This document shows positions 11,099-24,116 of a DNA stretch of 64,000 bases, piece by piece; within the stretch, counting starts at the first letter, position 1, and every line of letters begins with the position of its first letter. The DNA comes from Diphasiastrum complanatum (taxonomy: Eukaryota; Streptophyta; Lycopodiopsida; Lycopodiales; Lycopodiaceae). The notes under the pieces are model-generated. The model ran no database searches and was not told the origin of the DNA. It saw nothing but the letters and a program-made list of their open reading frames with translations. A program made the position numbers and the translations under genes. The DNA lies in contig CM055095.1 in the NCBI GenBank assembly GCA_029204225.1, positions 54,277,612-54,341,611 on the forward strand. Reading direction: 5' to 3'.

Positions 11099-11990
11099 AA
11101 ACCTCTATTCTAGTCAATAACGCATTACTATGGCATCATCACTTAGGACACTTGAATCATGTATCTGTTATGAACATGTCCAGACAATCCATGGTTCTTG
11201 ATCTCGACTATCCTTCTAGTAAGGTCGATCTCCCTGTCTGTCATAGCTGCATCTTTGGAAAGCAGACTAGGATTCCTTTTAGATCAAACCATATGCATGC
11301 AGCAAAAGATCTGTTAGATGTTGTTCATACACATATATGTGGACCTATGCAAACTCCTTCATTGCTAGATGCAAAGTATTTCATTACCTTTATTGACGAA
11401 TTTTCTAGACGAACAGTTGTTTATTTCATTAAACAAAAATCAGAGGCTTTCATCAAATTCAGACAATTCAAAGAGCACGCTAAGAATCAAACTGAAAAAC
11501 GAATCAAAGCACTGAGGTCAGAGAACGGGGGAGAATACATCTCCAATGAATTCAGGGACTATTGCCTTAACAACAACATTGAGCAACAATATATTACTTC
11601 CTATTCACCTCAGTCAAATGGTCTTGCTGAGAGAAAGAACAGAACCTTAGTTGAATTGGCAAAGCGCATGTTAGCACATGCGACACTTCTGAAGTGCTTT
11701 TGGGCTGAAGATGCTTCAATAGCAACAAATGTTTTACTAAAGGCCTCTCAGACAAAACACCATTCAAAGTTTGGACAGGTACCAAACATTCTTTATCAAA
11801 CTTACGAGTTTTTGGATGTACAACCTTTGCACAGATTCCTCGTGATTTAGGAAGAAGCTTGACTTCCAAAGTATCACGTGTGTTTTCATCAGCTACCTAC
11901 TTCAGATCAAGCCTACAAGTTGTTCGATCCCATCGAGTCGAAGATATTCACTAGCCGAGATGTCATCTTCATCAAAGATCAATTTTAAGA
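11099..11990 (+). pseudogene. Copia 1 integrase
   Basis: Zinc-binding HHCC module: LWHHHLGHLN then CHSCIFGKQTR. In the DDE core the first aspartate position reads VVHTHICGPM (Asp replaced by His), the second is kept in FIDEFSRR, and the glutamate is kept in ENGGEYISNEF, followed by SPQSNGLAERKNRT. The frame breaks at about 11850. The C-terminal tail (AYKLFDPIESKIFTSRDVIF) is still readable to a stop near 11986. Inactive by loss of the first catalytic residue and by frameshift. Confidence 0.88.
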
Positions 11991-12179
11991 CCTCAAAGAA
12001 AAGGGCTGTCCCCATGTAGCCGACCTATTAGATTCTCCTATTGAAGGTCCAATCAACTTCCTGTATTACCCAGAAGATCTTCAAGGACTAGCAGACCACC
12101 TAACCGGTATATCGATGAGTCTGCAGCTTATCTTGTTCAGGAACCGACATCTGTCCAAGAGGCACTCATTCAACCTGAT

Positions 12180-13165
12180 TCATATCTTTGGAAAGAAGCT
12201 ATGGATAAAGAATATTCATCTCTTATCAAGAACCATACGTGGACGATTGTCAAATCACCTGCTAGCAGAAATGTAGTTGATTGCAAATGGATTTTCAAAG
12301 TCAAGTACAATGCAGATGGAAGCATCAACAGAAGAAAGACACGACTTGTAGCCAGAGGAATTTCTCAAGTATACAACATCGATTACACTGAGACCTTCAG
12401 TCCAGTAGTCAAACATTCTTCTATTCAAATTTTGCTATCATTTGCCGCTGCAGCAGATTTGGAAATATATCAAATGGATGTATAGACAACATATCTCAAT
12501 GGAGTTATCGAAGAAGACATCTACATGGTGCAACCCGAAGGTTATATTATTGAGAGTAAACACAATCATGTGTGTAAACTCCATAAGGCACTTTATGGCT
12601 TGAAGTAATCTACTATACTTTCCTTATTGATCACGGCTATACACCTAGTTCTTCATATTCAAATGTTTACCTCAAAGCAGTGCAACAATCTTTTATCATT
12701 ATCACTTTGTACATGGATGATACATTGCTTTTTAGCAACAGTATCGATTTGATAAAAGAAGCCAAGACAATGCTATCTTTCGAATTCGACATGACCGATC
12801 TGGACGAAGCTCATTTCTGCCTTGGTATACAAATCCACAGAGACAGAAAACAGAAGTTGGTCTACATTACACAACAGAGGTACATCTACAACATGTTAGT
12901 CAGATATAATCTGATGAATTGCAAGTTAGCTCTCTCACCAATGGAACCAGGGCTCAAATTGTCAAAGGACCAGTGTCCCCAAACAGGCCATGAGAAGCAA
13001 CAGATGCGTGAGTATCCTTACCATTCTATTATAGGATCTCTTATGTACGCCATGATCTGTACTAGGCCAGACATAGCTTTTGCAGTTAGCTCTCTCAATC
13101 AGTATATGACTAATCCTGGTATAACACATTGGAAGGCTCTTATCAGAGTCATGAGATATCTTTGA
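12180..13165 (+). pseudogene. Copia 1 reverse transcriptase
   Basis: Starts WKEAMDKEYSSLIKNHTWTI and continues through DCKWIFKVKYNADGSI and ARGISQVYNIDYTETFSPV. A stop (TAG, 12483-12485) interrupts QMDV-TTYLNG, and TAA at 12606-12608 follows LYGLK (family LYGLKQ). A frame change and a loss of sequence follow. The second half, from 12680, has the active-site LYMDDTLLF, then LGIQIHRD and IGSLMYAMICTRPDIAFAVS. It ends at a TGA (13163-13165) inside RYL-AT, where the family has Arg. Confidence 0.88.
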
Positions 13166-13705
13166 GCTACTATGGACTTTTGCATTTGTTATGGAGCAGT
13201 CGACAATGACATGCTCAATTTACTCAGTGGTTACACAGATACGAGTTGGACAGGAGATGTAGACACTCGTAAATCCACTTCCGGATTTACATTCTTCCTC
13301 AACGATGGTCCAATTTCCTGGAACAGTCGCAAGCAATCTTCAATACCTCTATCTTCCACTGAATCAGAGTATATCGCAGTCTCTCAAGCTACAAAGGAAG
13401 CAATTTGGTTGAGAAACTTACTCTCAAATATCGGTCTGAATCAATATACTCTGACAATATTATTTTGTGATAATCAAAGTGTCATCTCTTTATCAGCCAA
13501 CCCTAGATTTCATTCCAAGAGTAAGCACATTGAACTGAAGTATCATTTTGTCAGAAGCAAAGTTCTCAACGAAGAGGTCAGATTGTAGTACTGTAGAATG
13601 CAAGATATGACAGCAGATGTTTTTACTAAAACATTAAGTTTGGAGTCACACAGAAGATTCTGTGTAGAACTAAGTTTGAAGGTCAAGGCATTCAAGGATT
13701 CAGAT
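13166..13705 (+). pseudogene. Copia 1 RNase H
   Basis: Same frame as the second half of RT. It carries GYTDTSWTGDVDTRKSTSGF (first Asp), the SSTESEYIAVSQATKEAIWL helix (Glu), FCDNQSVISLSANP (Asp) and SKHIELKYHFVR. TAG at 13586-13588 falls where a Gln or Glu codon is expected; the tail YCRMQDMTADVFTKTLS follows. Catalytic residues are largely preserved in spite of the stops. Confidence 0.88.
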
Positions 13706-13706
13706 T

Positions 13707-13715
13707 AAGGGGGAG
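13707..13715 (+). other. Polypurine tract of copia element 1
   Basis: AAGGGGGAG immediately before the LTR start TGTTGG, the standard plus-strand primer position for LTR retrotransposons. Confidence 0.85.
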
Positions 13716-14790
<1,075 letters not shown>

Positions 14791-15037
14791 TTAATTGTTT
14801 GGCTACGTAATCACTATAGTACTGGCGATTTCAAAGTTAGTTACTATAAGTTCAAATGTGATTTCTATCACTATTGTTTTGTTTGAAATTGATAGGTGTA
14901 GTCATGCATTGGAAAGATGACAATAGTTTATTCCGCCATGCACGAAAAGTTTTCTTTCTAGACACACGAATTATTTTCATTCGTTTCTTTTCGAGCTAGA
15001 GCTATCTTCTGCACACCACTTTTCGACAACCTCTTCT

Positions 15038-15836
15038 AATGAAGATGAAGACCATGAAAAATTTGACATGGATGAGGATGAGATTTTATTACACAAAGAG
15101 GCAGACACCCCTTTGTATTCATGAGCATCCATATTACACAAAGAGGTAGACATCCCTTTGTATTCATGAACATCCATATCGAGACTAGCTACGTCAATTC
15201 TTATTCTAAACCTTCAAGCAACATACAAATGGAGTGACCGTAGTGTCACATCATTATTCGGATACTTAACATATAACACAACATGTTTATTTTATAAGTT
15301 TTTTACAAGTTTTTTTTTTCTAATACACGTTGTCATTTTTTTAAGGTTATTACACTACTTCCAAAAGAAAATGTGATACCTAAAACATGAAAAGAAACAC
15401 GAAGATGATGAACGTGCTTGGGATGGATTACGACACAATACATGCATGTCTAGAAGACCATATTTTATCTAGAGGTGAGCATTCAAAAAAGCTTCAATGT
15501 CCAACATGTAACATTTCACATTATAGAGATGACGTACAAGTAGATAAAGTGCCATGAAAAGTGTTATGACAATTTTCAATAATCCCACAGTTGCAAGGTT
15601 TGTTTCGATGCAAATCTTTGGCACAATTAATGGATTGGCATGTCAAAAATCGATCCACGGTTGAGGTGATGCGTGCACTAAATGACTTGGCTACATGGAA
15701 ACATATTGAAGAGCAATGGCCCGAGTTCAAAAATGAACCTCATAATCAAAGATATTTGGGGAAATATGGGCTCAAAATGGGCCCTTTAAGAAGTTTGACT
15801 TTAGAGAGAGAATGGAAACCGGTACCGTTTGGTTGA
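15038..15836 (+). pseudogene. CACTA (En/Spm) TNP2-type transposase fragment
   Basis: Readable blocks follow the N-terminal half of TNP2 transposases: an acidic start, DTPLYS (family PLYPGC), LATSILILNLQATYKWSDRS, LPKENVIPKT, LGMDYDTIHACLEDHI, CPTCNISHYRDD, then LQGLFRCKSLAQLMDWHVKN and DLATWKHIEEQWPEF, ending in LGKYGLKMGP. Stops are frequent; two TGA codons at 15555 and 15567 fall where the family has Arg (VP-KVL-QF), consistent with CGA to TGA. A frameshift precedes the LGMDYD block. The catalytic C-terminal part and terminal repeats are absent. Confidence 0.85.
15088..15177. repeat. 45-bp tandem duplication inside the CACTA remnant
   Basis: ATTACACAAAGAGG-AGACA and CCCTTTGTATTCATGA-CATC occur twice in a row with a few differences. 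The unit length is a multiple of three, so it duplicates 15 codons (around HKEADTPLYS) in the transposase frame. Confidence 0.9.
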
Positions 15837-15839
15837 CGT

Positions 15840-18094
15840 TTTTTGAGTTTCCGATAATGCCCGCATTCTAACTATTGTGGTTAAACTAGCTCTAACTTCA
15901 GGCATTAATTAGTTAAGCGTGCTTGTAATAATAGCCATACATTTGTCATACAATCTGGGGCTGTAAATGTTCACTAATAAGAATATTACAACACAGTCCC
16001 CATGCCAAAAATCAATGAATGGTCTATCATTAAAGCCTTTTAGATTCATCATCAGGCTTAATGGTCGCCAAATTTCGTACTTAGAAATACAATAGTTCGC
16101 GAAAACTTCAAAGTTCCACTCTAAATAAGCACAAACATGACCATAAAAGAAAACTTTACCTTTAGGTTATGTTCGAATTTCATGCCCGGATATTGGTTCA
16201 GCGCACACAGGTACGACTCCTAGTCCTTGACTTGGTTGTTCACGCGTTGATTCGATATACACGGACAACAAGCAATATCGATTCGGCGCACAGATGTAAA
16301 ACATCCAAGGATCTTTTTGGGCTTTTGCGCGTTGAACCGATATTAGTATTGATAAGATGAAAACTAAAGAAAATATTCTAATTTTTTGAGGGATTTTCCA
16401 CTTCAGCGTGGCGTCCAATTCGCAAAGATTTTAAAATGTGTGATCATTCAGAAAACAAAGATTAGTAATGTGAAAAATATGAAGACTCAGATTCGATTCA
16501 AAGACTTGACAAAATGAACAATGGCCTAAACAAGAACTTTGCTACTCCCAAAGGCTGAGCAAACACTTCCTAGTTAAGCCCTAAACCTAACCCTACTTCA
16601 CACTTAACACTACATATATGCTTACTCTTACATTTGCGCCTGCTCCAGTGTCTCACTGCTACTTTGTACACATGCGCGCTGATTCAATCTTGGGACAGAG
16701 ATTTGTCATTCAACGAAATTTGATGGATATAAATCTACAAAACCAATAAAAATATTGTGAGAAAATTTAATATAAAGAAAATGCTAATACTAAAAAAATT
16801 TAATCTGAATATGTACATAATAATCATATGCTTACAATTGTATTTTCTTCTATCATCTGAATTTAAATCATGGATGTTGAGCTCTTTGTAAAGATAAGCA
16901 TGTTGAACTAAAACTTTTGTGATAGATTGACCAGCAGCTAATACTTTGAGATCCATCTCACACCATGTCGCCTCCCGTCGCTTCTTCACAGTGGTCGACT
17001 TCACAAAGGCCCTCAACCGATTCATGACCGACGCGACTTACTCTCCAGATCCCATCATTTTGGAAGCCTATTACAACGTGGAGACTCTTCTAATAGTCGC
17101 AAAGGTGGATAAAAGGTGAGACATGTGCTTCGGCGAGTACTGTTTCAATCCTAAGACAATCAAGAATTAAATCCCACTATATTGGACCTACTATCGCTTA
17201 TCCGCAACATCTTTCGTCAAAATAGCGAGGATGGAATGATGGTATACGATGAATTTCATGGGAAATATGCCCTCGGTTTTTGGCCCAATTCACTCACAAT
17301 CCATACAACGTAGCACATTGTTGATCCGATTCGTCCGCGTGCTAGCACAAACCCATCACAAAATTTGACATGTTGAAGATGCGAAAGGCCAACAACTTGA
17401 ACAGACTCCATGAAGCACGTTTCTCTCCTCTGTATCTCATCTTTCAAAAAAAAAATAGAAAAAGACGTCCACAAAAAACATCAAGGGACTCACTTTTACT
17501 TTTCTTGTTTTTCACTGTTAGTTTCATTTGCTCGTTTTTAAATTTTTTTTTCTTTTTATCTAATTGTATATACGCTTTCTCTGTTTCCCCCCTCTAAAGC
17601 TAAATTTTGTCGCTAAAATTTTTTCCCTTACTTTTTGCTGATTCTTTTTTTCCTCTTGTCTATATCTCTCCCATCTTCTTTCGCATCGGTCTCACATCGC
17701 CATGCATGCCAACGCCAAAGACATATACAAGTGCCAAGGGACTATCACCAAATTTGCAATTGGGGCATGTTAGAAGATTCTGACAAAGATTCTTCTAATG
17801 GATTCCAGATGCCAAAAGAGCCTAACAAATATCAAGTGACGGATTCAAGCCACCAAACTACGTTAAAGAGCATCGACAAATCACAGATAAGGAGTTCCAG
17901 GATCAATATATATCGGGAACGCCAATGCTAGAGAAGTCGACAGGACAACGAGCGAAAACAAAGCCCAACATATTTTGTGACGAGGGTTCAAAAACATGGC
18001 CGAGTCGGCAAAACGACTTAGATCCACTGGTAATGTATGTCAGACACCCATAGAAGGTGCACTGTACTCGTAAGCCAATGGCGCGAGAAATAAA
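15840..18094. other. Non-coding stretch
   Basis: No recognisable gene. Bases 16190-16340 contain CGATAT/CGCGC-rich text of the same flavour as the repeat at 19289-19540 (CGCACA, GATTCGGCGCACAG), possibly a distant relative. Open frames near 16167, 16735, 17256 and 17635 show no family features. Confidence 0.45.
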
Positions 18095-18280
18095 AGTAGA
18101 TCAATGCTCTATTGGGCCTAAAATATGAAAGGACCCAAGTAGTTTAAAATGCTATTTGGCTTAAAACTTTTTAGAGAATCAAGTTCTTATGGCACATGGT
18201 TTTGGGTACACCAAAAACCCTAACCCTAGCTTTGTCTATAAGTAGGGCTGTGACTCCATTTTGGAATCACTTTTCAATGT

Positions 18281-18342
<62 letters not shown>

Positions 18343-18742
18343 TGTTTAATCATGCTATCACACTTTTGAAAGATCATTAGCTCTTGCTTTCATCCATCGA
18401 ATCCACAAAACCACACATTAGTAAAATAGTTGTTAGAAATCCATTTGCAGTGATCATTAAGATCTATTAGGTAGATTTTTGTTAGAAATCAATGATAAAT
18501 TTCATTGTTACTATTTACGAGGTGCATTAATGTCGACAGCTGTGACCAGTTGTCACTAGCCATAGGCTAGTCTATTAGTCTACTCGTAGATTTCCTCTCT
18601 CTATCAGGGGTTTAGGGTTTATTTGTATATTGTACATTCTGTATGAGGTAGTATGATAGTGTGATGGTGCATGTTCTTCTTCCGCCTTCTTGTGGTGATT
18701 GCTTATGGTGAATGCTTCATGTTGCATATCTAATTCTTGACA
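18095..18742 (+). repeat. 5' LTR of copia element 2
   Basis: Identified from its right edge: it ends in TTCTTGACA directly before a primer-binding site. It has a TATA box (TCTATAAGTAG, 18235-18245) followed 45 bp later by a GA array. The left edge is uncertain because the element has no 3' LTR to compare with. Confidence 0.6.
18285..18339. repeat. (GA)n microsatellite in the copia 2 LTR
   Basis: About 55 bp of uninterrupted GA, shortly downstream of the TATA box of the LTR. Confidence 0.97.
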
Positions 18743-18754
18743 TGGTATCAGAGC
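18743..18754 (+). other. Primer-binding site, initiator tRNA-Met type
   Basis: TGGTATCAGAGC directly abuts the LTR end CA. This is the usual plant copia PBS, complementary to the 3' end of initiator tRNA-Met, and fixes both the LTR boundary and the orientation. Confidence 0.9.
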
Positions 18755-19288
18755 GGCGATAGTCCTACATGCCTGATCAGTGGATACAGCTTGTCACAAG
18801 CTCCGCAACGAAGTGAGAAAGTCCTTTACGGGAGGTGAAAGCTTGGAGAGACAAGAACGGCTAGAAGAAATCTTTCTTTGGTGTATTTTGTCGGTTTGGA
18901 GCTCAGAATCATCAGTGGGGAACGAAGAAACAGTCCCGGAGGCATCAAAAAGGCCAGGGCAGCATCAGACAGATTAAAAATCTATTGAGTGGGGGAGACT
19001 TTTACAATACTTCCTAGTTGTTGTGGAAAGTGCTATTTGTGTGAGAGGTTTGCCAAGAAATCTCTCATTTGTCTGTTTGGAGTACCGCAAGTCACACTAG
19101 ACAGTGTCTAGTACTACCATTTAGAGTTGGGAGGCTTCATACTTTTCACATTACTGATCTTTGTCTTTTGAATGATCACACATTTTGAAATCTTTGCAAA
19201 GAGGAGGCGGCGCAGCTACCGCGCTGAAGTGGGGAATCTAGAATATTCTCTGAAAGTTCTTGTATTCCCTCTACTTTTCATATTTTCC

Positions 19289-19540
19289 GTACCAATATCG
19301 GATCGATGCGCCAGAGGAAAGAAAAATCCTGAACAGTCGTACATCCGCGCGTCGTATAGATATAGCATATCCATACCAGTATCGGATCCACGTGCCAAAG
19401 GTAAAGAAAATACTGAGCAGTTGTACATTCGCGCGTCATACCGATATCGCATACCCGTACCAATATCAGATCCACGCGCGCGAGCTAAAGAGAATTCCGA
19501 GCAGTCGTGCACTCACGCGTTGTACCGATATCATGTGTAC
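19289..19540 (+). repeat. 84-90-bp tandem repeat (3 copies) in the copia 2 leader
   Basis: Units begin CCAATATCGGAT, CAGTATCGGATCCACG and CAATATCAGATCCACG and share GAGCAGT-GTACAT-CGCGCGT and CGATATCGCATACC-like segments. It lies between the PBS and the gag start. Most units are multiples of three, so a 143-aa open frame (19172-19603) reads a repeating peptide of about 28 residues (PISDPRA-GKEN-EQ-YIRASYRYRI). I do not recognise that peptide; the openness may simply reflect the repeat. Confidence 0.8.
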
Positions 19541-19602
19541 AACCAAAAATTTACAGTTCTGTGGTGTGATAAATTTTGTGATCCAGACTCATCTATCCAG
19601 TA

Positions 19603-20979
19603 ATGGCAACTCTAAGCGAGAGTGTCCTTAATGAGTCAAGCAAATTGGAAGGTGCCGGCAACTATGCAGTTTGGAAATTGAAATTGAAGAACATTTTGAT
19701 GGAAAAGGAGCTATGGGAGATCGTGACAGGTGAAGAGACAAGGCCAGCGATTAAAGAAGATCAGCGGGCATTTGATAGGAGAAAACGAAAAGCCCAACAT
19801 GTCATCAACTTATCAGTTAGAGATGCAATTATGCCCTATATTTTAGATTCAGAAGGACCAAAAGAAGCGTGGGATACATTGAAGGCATTGTTTGAAACGA
19901 CAAATACATCTCGAATACTATTTCTGAAGACAAAGTTGCATACATTGTGGATGGATGATGGTGCAACTATTGTCGATCACATACTGAAAATCAAAGAGAT
20001 CCGTGATCAATTAGCAGTAATTGGAGAGCGAGTACAAGATCGTGAGATCGTGCAATTGACATTGAATAGTCTGAGTGAGTCACATCGGATGTTTGTGACG
20101 AGTATAGCCATAAGAGAAAATCTTCCAACCTATGAAGGACTAGGTGGATTGCTTTTGCAAGAAGAGCAACATCACGAGAACTTGAATCATCCTAATAGGA
20201 GCTATGATCAAGCTCTTGCAGTTAGAGGACGAGGTGGAAGATTTGGTCGTGGAAGGTATCAATTGAGAGGAGGAAACTCAAGTCGGGGATCATTTTAACA
20301 ATTTCATGAGCAAGTCAATGATAGTCCGAATCGAGATAATTGGAATCAAGGCCGAGGTCAAGGACGCGGCTATTCAAGACAAAATAAACCTGGAAATTGT
20401 AGGTACTGCAACAAACCTGGTCACTGGGAGCGTGAATGCTTCAAGAAACAAAAGGAGATGGAACAAAGAAAAGACAAATGGCAAGCGGGAAATTATGCTG
20501 ATCAACATCAATTTGATTATTATAAAGACAATTATACTGATCAACATCAATACGATGATGATCAATATGAAGATGATACAGGTGAGAGTTCAAAATTGTT
20601 CATTACAGCATTAATGACAAGTGATGAAGCCAAGAATACCTGGTGCATTGATAGTGGTGCATCCAAGCACATGACTTCAAGGAAAGAGTGGTTTTCAAAA
20701 CTCAAGAAAACTGACAATGGTGATGAAGTTGGACAAGCTGATGGCAAATTGCTATTTGTTAAAGGAGTTGGAGTGGTACCAGTGAAGTTAGCCAGCGGGA
20801 AGGTAAAGCAGATAAGCAATGTGCAATATGTACATGGCTTAGCTAACAATCTACTATCTGTTGGGATGATGGCTGATCAACAACTCAAGGTTGAGTTTGA
20901 CAGTGAGAAATGTCTTGTCAAAGACATCAAGAATCACTACAAAGTGATTGCTACAGGAGCTAGAGTCAACGAGAATTGA
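19603..20979 (+). pseudogene. Copia 2 gag - zinc knuckle - protease
   Basis: ATG at 19603. Gag is of UBN2 type (GNYAVWKLKLKNILMEKELW, later EAWDTLKALFETTN and LLLQEEQHHENLNH), with an Arg/Gly-rich tail. A single TAA at 20296-20298 (family Gln, CAA to TAA likely) interrupts a frame that is otherwise continuous. Beyond it come the knuckle CRYCNKPGHWEREC (from about 20400), an acidic Gln/Asp/Tyr-rich linker with duplicated DQHQ segments, and an intact protease core WCIDSGASKHMT. TGA at 20977-20979 precedes LYKLNA. Confidence 0.9.
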
Positions 20980-21746
20980 CTCTACAAATTGAATGCGAGA
21001 TCTTTTACTCAAGCTATGGTAAGCACTGTTGATAGTCGAAGTGATCTGTGGCATCAAAGGTTTAGTCATATTAATGCTCAAGCTTGCAAATCCTTAAAAG
21101 AGGTAATCTAGTTGTTGGATCGCCTGATATCTCTTTTGAAGGAAAAATTTGTGAGGGTTGCATTTTGGGAAAACAGCATAGAGAGAGAGAGATTTCCCAA
21201 AGATGGAGCAAGAAGAGCCAATGGCATTCTTGATCTTGTTCATAATGATCTATGTGGACCAATACAAACTAGGTCCATTAGTGGTTGTTACTATGTCATC
21301 ACATTCATTGATGACTATAGTAGACATATCTGGATTTATTTCATAAGCAAGAAATCTGATGCTTTTGCCAAGTTTAGAGAGTTCAAGGCTCTAGTTGAAA
21401 AACAAACAAGTTGTTATATTAAGACCCTCAGATCAGATGGTGGCGGTGAGTATTTTTCAACAGAGTTTATAAATTTTTGCAAGGATCAGGGGATCAAGAG
21501 ACAAACCACTACACCCTATTCACCACAATAGAACGGAGTTGCAGAACGGAAAAACAGATCCATTGTGGAGATGGCTAGGGCAATGCTTAAGAGCAAGGGT
21601 TTGCCAAATACTTTTTGGGCAGAAGCGTGCAACATAGCTACTCATATCTTGAATCGGTGTCCTACGAAGTCCGTGGAGGGTAAGACACCTTACGAAGTTT
21701 TTACTGGAAAGAAACCTAATGTTTCTCATTTACGAGTATTTGGTTG
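20980..21746 (+). pseudogene. Copia 2 integrase, truncated
   Basis: GAG-pre-integrase part: LWHQRFSHINAQACKSL. Sequence at 21112-21190 encodes SPDISFEGKICEGCILGKQ in a shifted frame, so two compensating indels flank it. The core keeps all three acidic residues: LVHNDLCGPI, FIDDYSRHIW and DGGGEYFSTEF. TAG at 21529-21531 sits in YSPQ-NGVAERKNR, where the family has Gln (CAG to TAG). It ends at RVFGC where the inserted element starts. Confidence 0.9.
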
Positions 21747-22004
21747 TGCACATGGTTTCCAAGTGAGCCTTGCCAAAGTCAACACTAGATGCCAAAACCA
21801 AAACTCACATGTTTTGGTGTGTGTTGAGAGCCAAACTTCAAGCACCATTACATTTAGGAAAAAGTAGATGAAGGTGAGGATTGCAATCCTTGCCCTTGAG
21901 AGAGGACCAATGAGAAACAATGAGGCCTTCCCTTCTCAACTATATAAGGGGGCCATTTTCCTTATATTGTTTCTTCATTCCTATTCTAATAAAACTCTAT
22001 TAGT

Positions 22005-22102
<98 letters not shown>

Positions 22103-22233
22103 GTAGTGAGTGCATAGTTTGGGGAAGGTGCTCGGGCCTCCCAAACCTCTCATTACTTGGGCTCTCCTCTCATGGCTATGCAGGTTTGGGCAAGGTGCCG
22201 CTCACGGGGCCCCGCTACAACGACGACACAACA
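21747..22233 (+). repeat. Left LTR of the non-coding LTR element
   Basis: Starts TGCACATGGTTTCC and ends ACGACACAACA. It contains a TATA box (CTATATAAGGGG, 21940-21951), AATAAA just before the CT array, and the CT array at 22009-22100. Compared with the right LTR it has an extra 33 bp after TGGTTTCC. Confidence 0.88.
22009..22100. repeat. (CT)46 microsatellite in the left LTR
   Basis: 92 bp of pure CT, 60 bp downstream of the TATA box. Confidence 0.97.
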
Positions 22234-22234
22234 T

Positions 22235-22252
22235 TGGCGTCATTGCCGCAGA
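22235..22252 (+). other. Primer-binding site resembling tRNA-Asp type
   Basis: TGGCGTCATTGCCGCAGA differs at four of 18 positions from the sequence expected to pair with plant tRNA-Asp (TGGCGCCGTTGCCGGGGA). It starts one base after the LTR end, the correct place. Confidence 0.7.
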
Positions 22253-22499
22253 GCGCCATTTGTTGCTCACCACATAGGTTTTTCTTTTCTTTTCTCCTTC
22301 TCTTTCCTTGCCCTCTTCTCTTAATCTTTAAGCATCTCATTTTTATTTAAAAAAATTTGAGTTTCCAATGAATTAGAATTAGTTTGGATTGTGGTTGATT
22401 TTTTTAGTAGGTTTAACGAAGTGGTAATTTTAATTTTTTATGTTGTGTGGTATGTGATTTAATTATTTTTGTCGTTTTGTTTTTCTCTCCCGAAAACTA

Positions 22500-23100
22500 C
22501 GAAGGAGAACCTAAGCCTCGCTAGTGAGAGATTATCTTTCAGATAGCCTCCTCCCAAGACTGCGACGGTTGTATTCCTTAAAAGAAAAAAATTAACTCAC
22601 TAAAAATCAAAAAAGAACCTAAGCCTCGCTGGTGAGAGGGTATCTTTCAGATAGCCTCCTCCTAGGACAGCGACAGTTCTATTTCTCTAAAGTAAATTAA
22701 CTCACGAAAAATCGAAAAAGAACCTAAGCCGCGCTGGTGAGAGAGTATCTTTCAGATAGCCTCATCCCAAGACTGCGACGGTTCTATTTCTCTTAAAAAA
22801 AAAAATTGACTCACTAAAAATCGAAAAAGAATCTAAGCCTAGCAGGTGAGAATATCTTTTAGATAGCCTCCTCCTAGAACTGCGACGATTCTATTCCTCT
22901 AAAAAAAAAAATTAACTCACTACAAATCGGAAAGGAACCTAAGCCTCGTTTGGGTGTGACTCTATTTAGACTCCTCCCAAGACTGCGAAGGTTCTCTTTT
23001 CTCAAAAAAAAAAAAAAAAAACAGTAATGTGCCTAAGCCTCGCTGGGGTGTGACTCTATCTAGACTCCTCCCAAGACTACGAAGGTTCTCTCTCCTAGAG
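22500..23100. repeat. About 107-bp tandem repeat, six copies
   Basis: Units start near 22508, 22615, 22722, 22828, 22935 and 23029 with GAACCTAAGCCTCGCT or variants, then TATCTTTCAGATAGCCTCC, AGACTGCGACGGTTCTATT and an A-rich tail. The last two units have TGACTCTATCTAGACTCCTC in place of the ATCTTTCAGATAG segment. CTTTCAGATAG-like parts could form short hairpins. Confidence 0.92.
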
Positions 23101-23155
23101 TGAAAAAAATTGCCCTTTTAGTGATAAAATCGTTAAATAAAATTTTTCAAAAAAT

Positions 23156-23157
<2 letters not shown>

Positions 23158-23206
<49 letters not shown>
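23158..23206. repeat. (TA)n microsatellite
   Basis: About 49 bp of alternating TA inside the non-coding LTR element, just after the tandem repeats. Confidence 0.97.
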
Positions 23207-23208
<2 letters not shown>

Positions 23209-23627
23209 AATTGTAAAAAAAACAAAAAAAAAAACACCAAACCCTTATGGGTATTATTGAAAGTCTTACAAGTCTAAGTTCTTGATGCTCGGGCCAACAA
23301 CAAGTCTATTCCACAACAAACGCAGGCAAGTGCCCAGGGATCGGCACTACTTTAGGCCGAGGACCCTATTGTGGGTATTTACTATACATAAATAAATGAG
23401 TGGGTCCCGTCACTAAAACTATTGTTGGCCAAGGCTTACTTAGTGGGCCTCGCCACAATACACTATACAGTTAGGACCAATGAGTGTGAGGGCACCGGCT
23501 TCCTGCGTGTATAAGCCTAACCCAATGAGCATTTAATAAAGTTTTCCTAGTTAGGAATAGACTTGGAGGGCAACTCTTATGTTGTACCTTCATAGTAAAT
23601 AAATAAATAATAAGGTGCTTATCTTAA

Positions 23628-24116
<489 letters not shown>

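Larger units (their letters stand above)
18095..21746 (+). mobile_element. Copia element 2, 3'-truncated by an inserted LTR element
   Basis: 5' LTR, PBS, a long repeat-bearing leader, gag, protease and integrase are present in order. At 21746 the integrase frame (HLRVFGC) runs into the LTR of the non-coding element at 21747-24116. After that element no RT, RNase H or 3' LTR of copia appears, so the right part was deleted or exchanged. Stops at 20296, 20977 and 21529 and a local frameshift inactivate it, but catalytic residues are intact. Confidence 0.88.

Noticed and set aside
22500-23100. Possible CRISPR-like array
   Set aside because: Units are contiguous and diverge along their whole length, without constant repeats and unique spacers, and the context is a plant LTR element.
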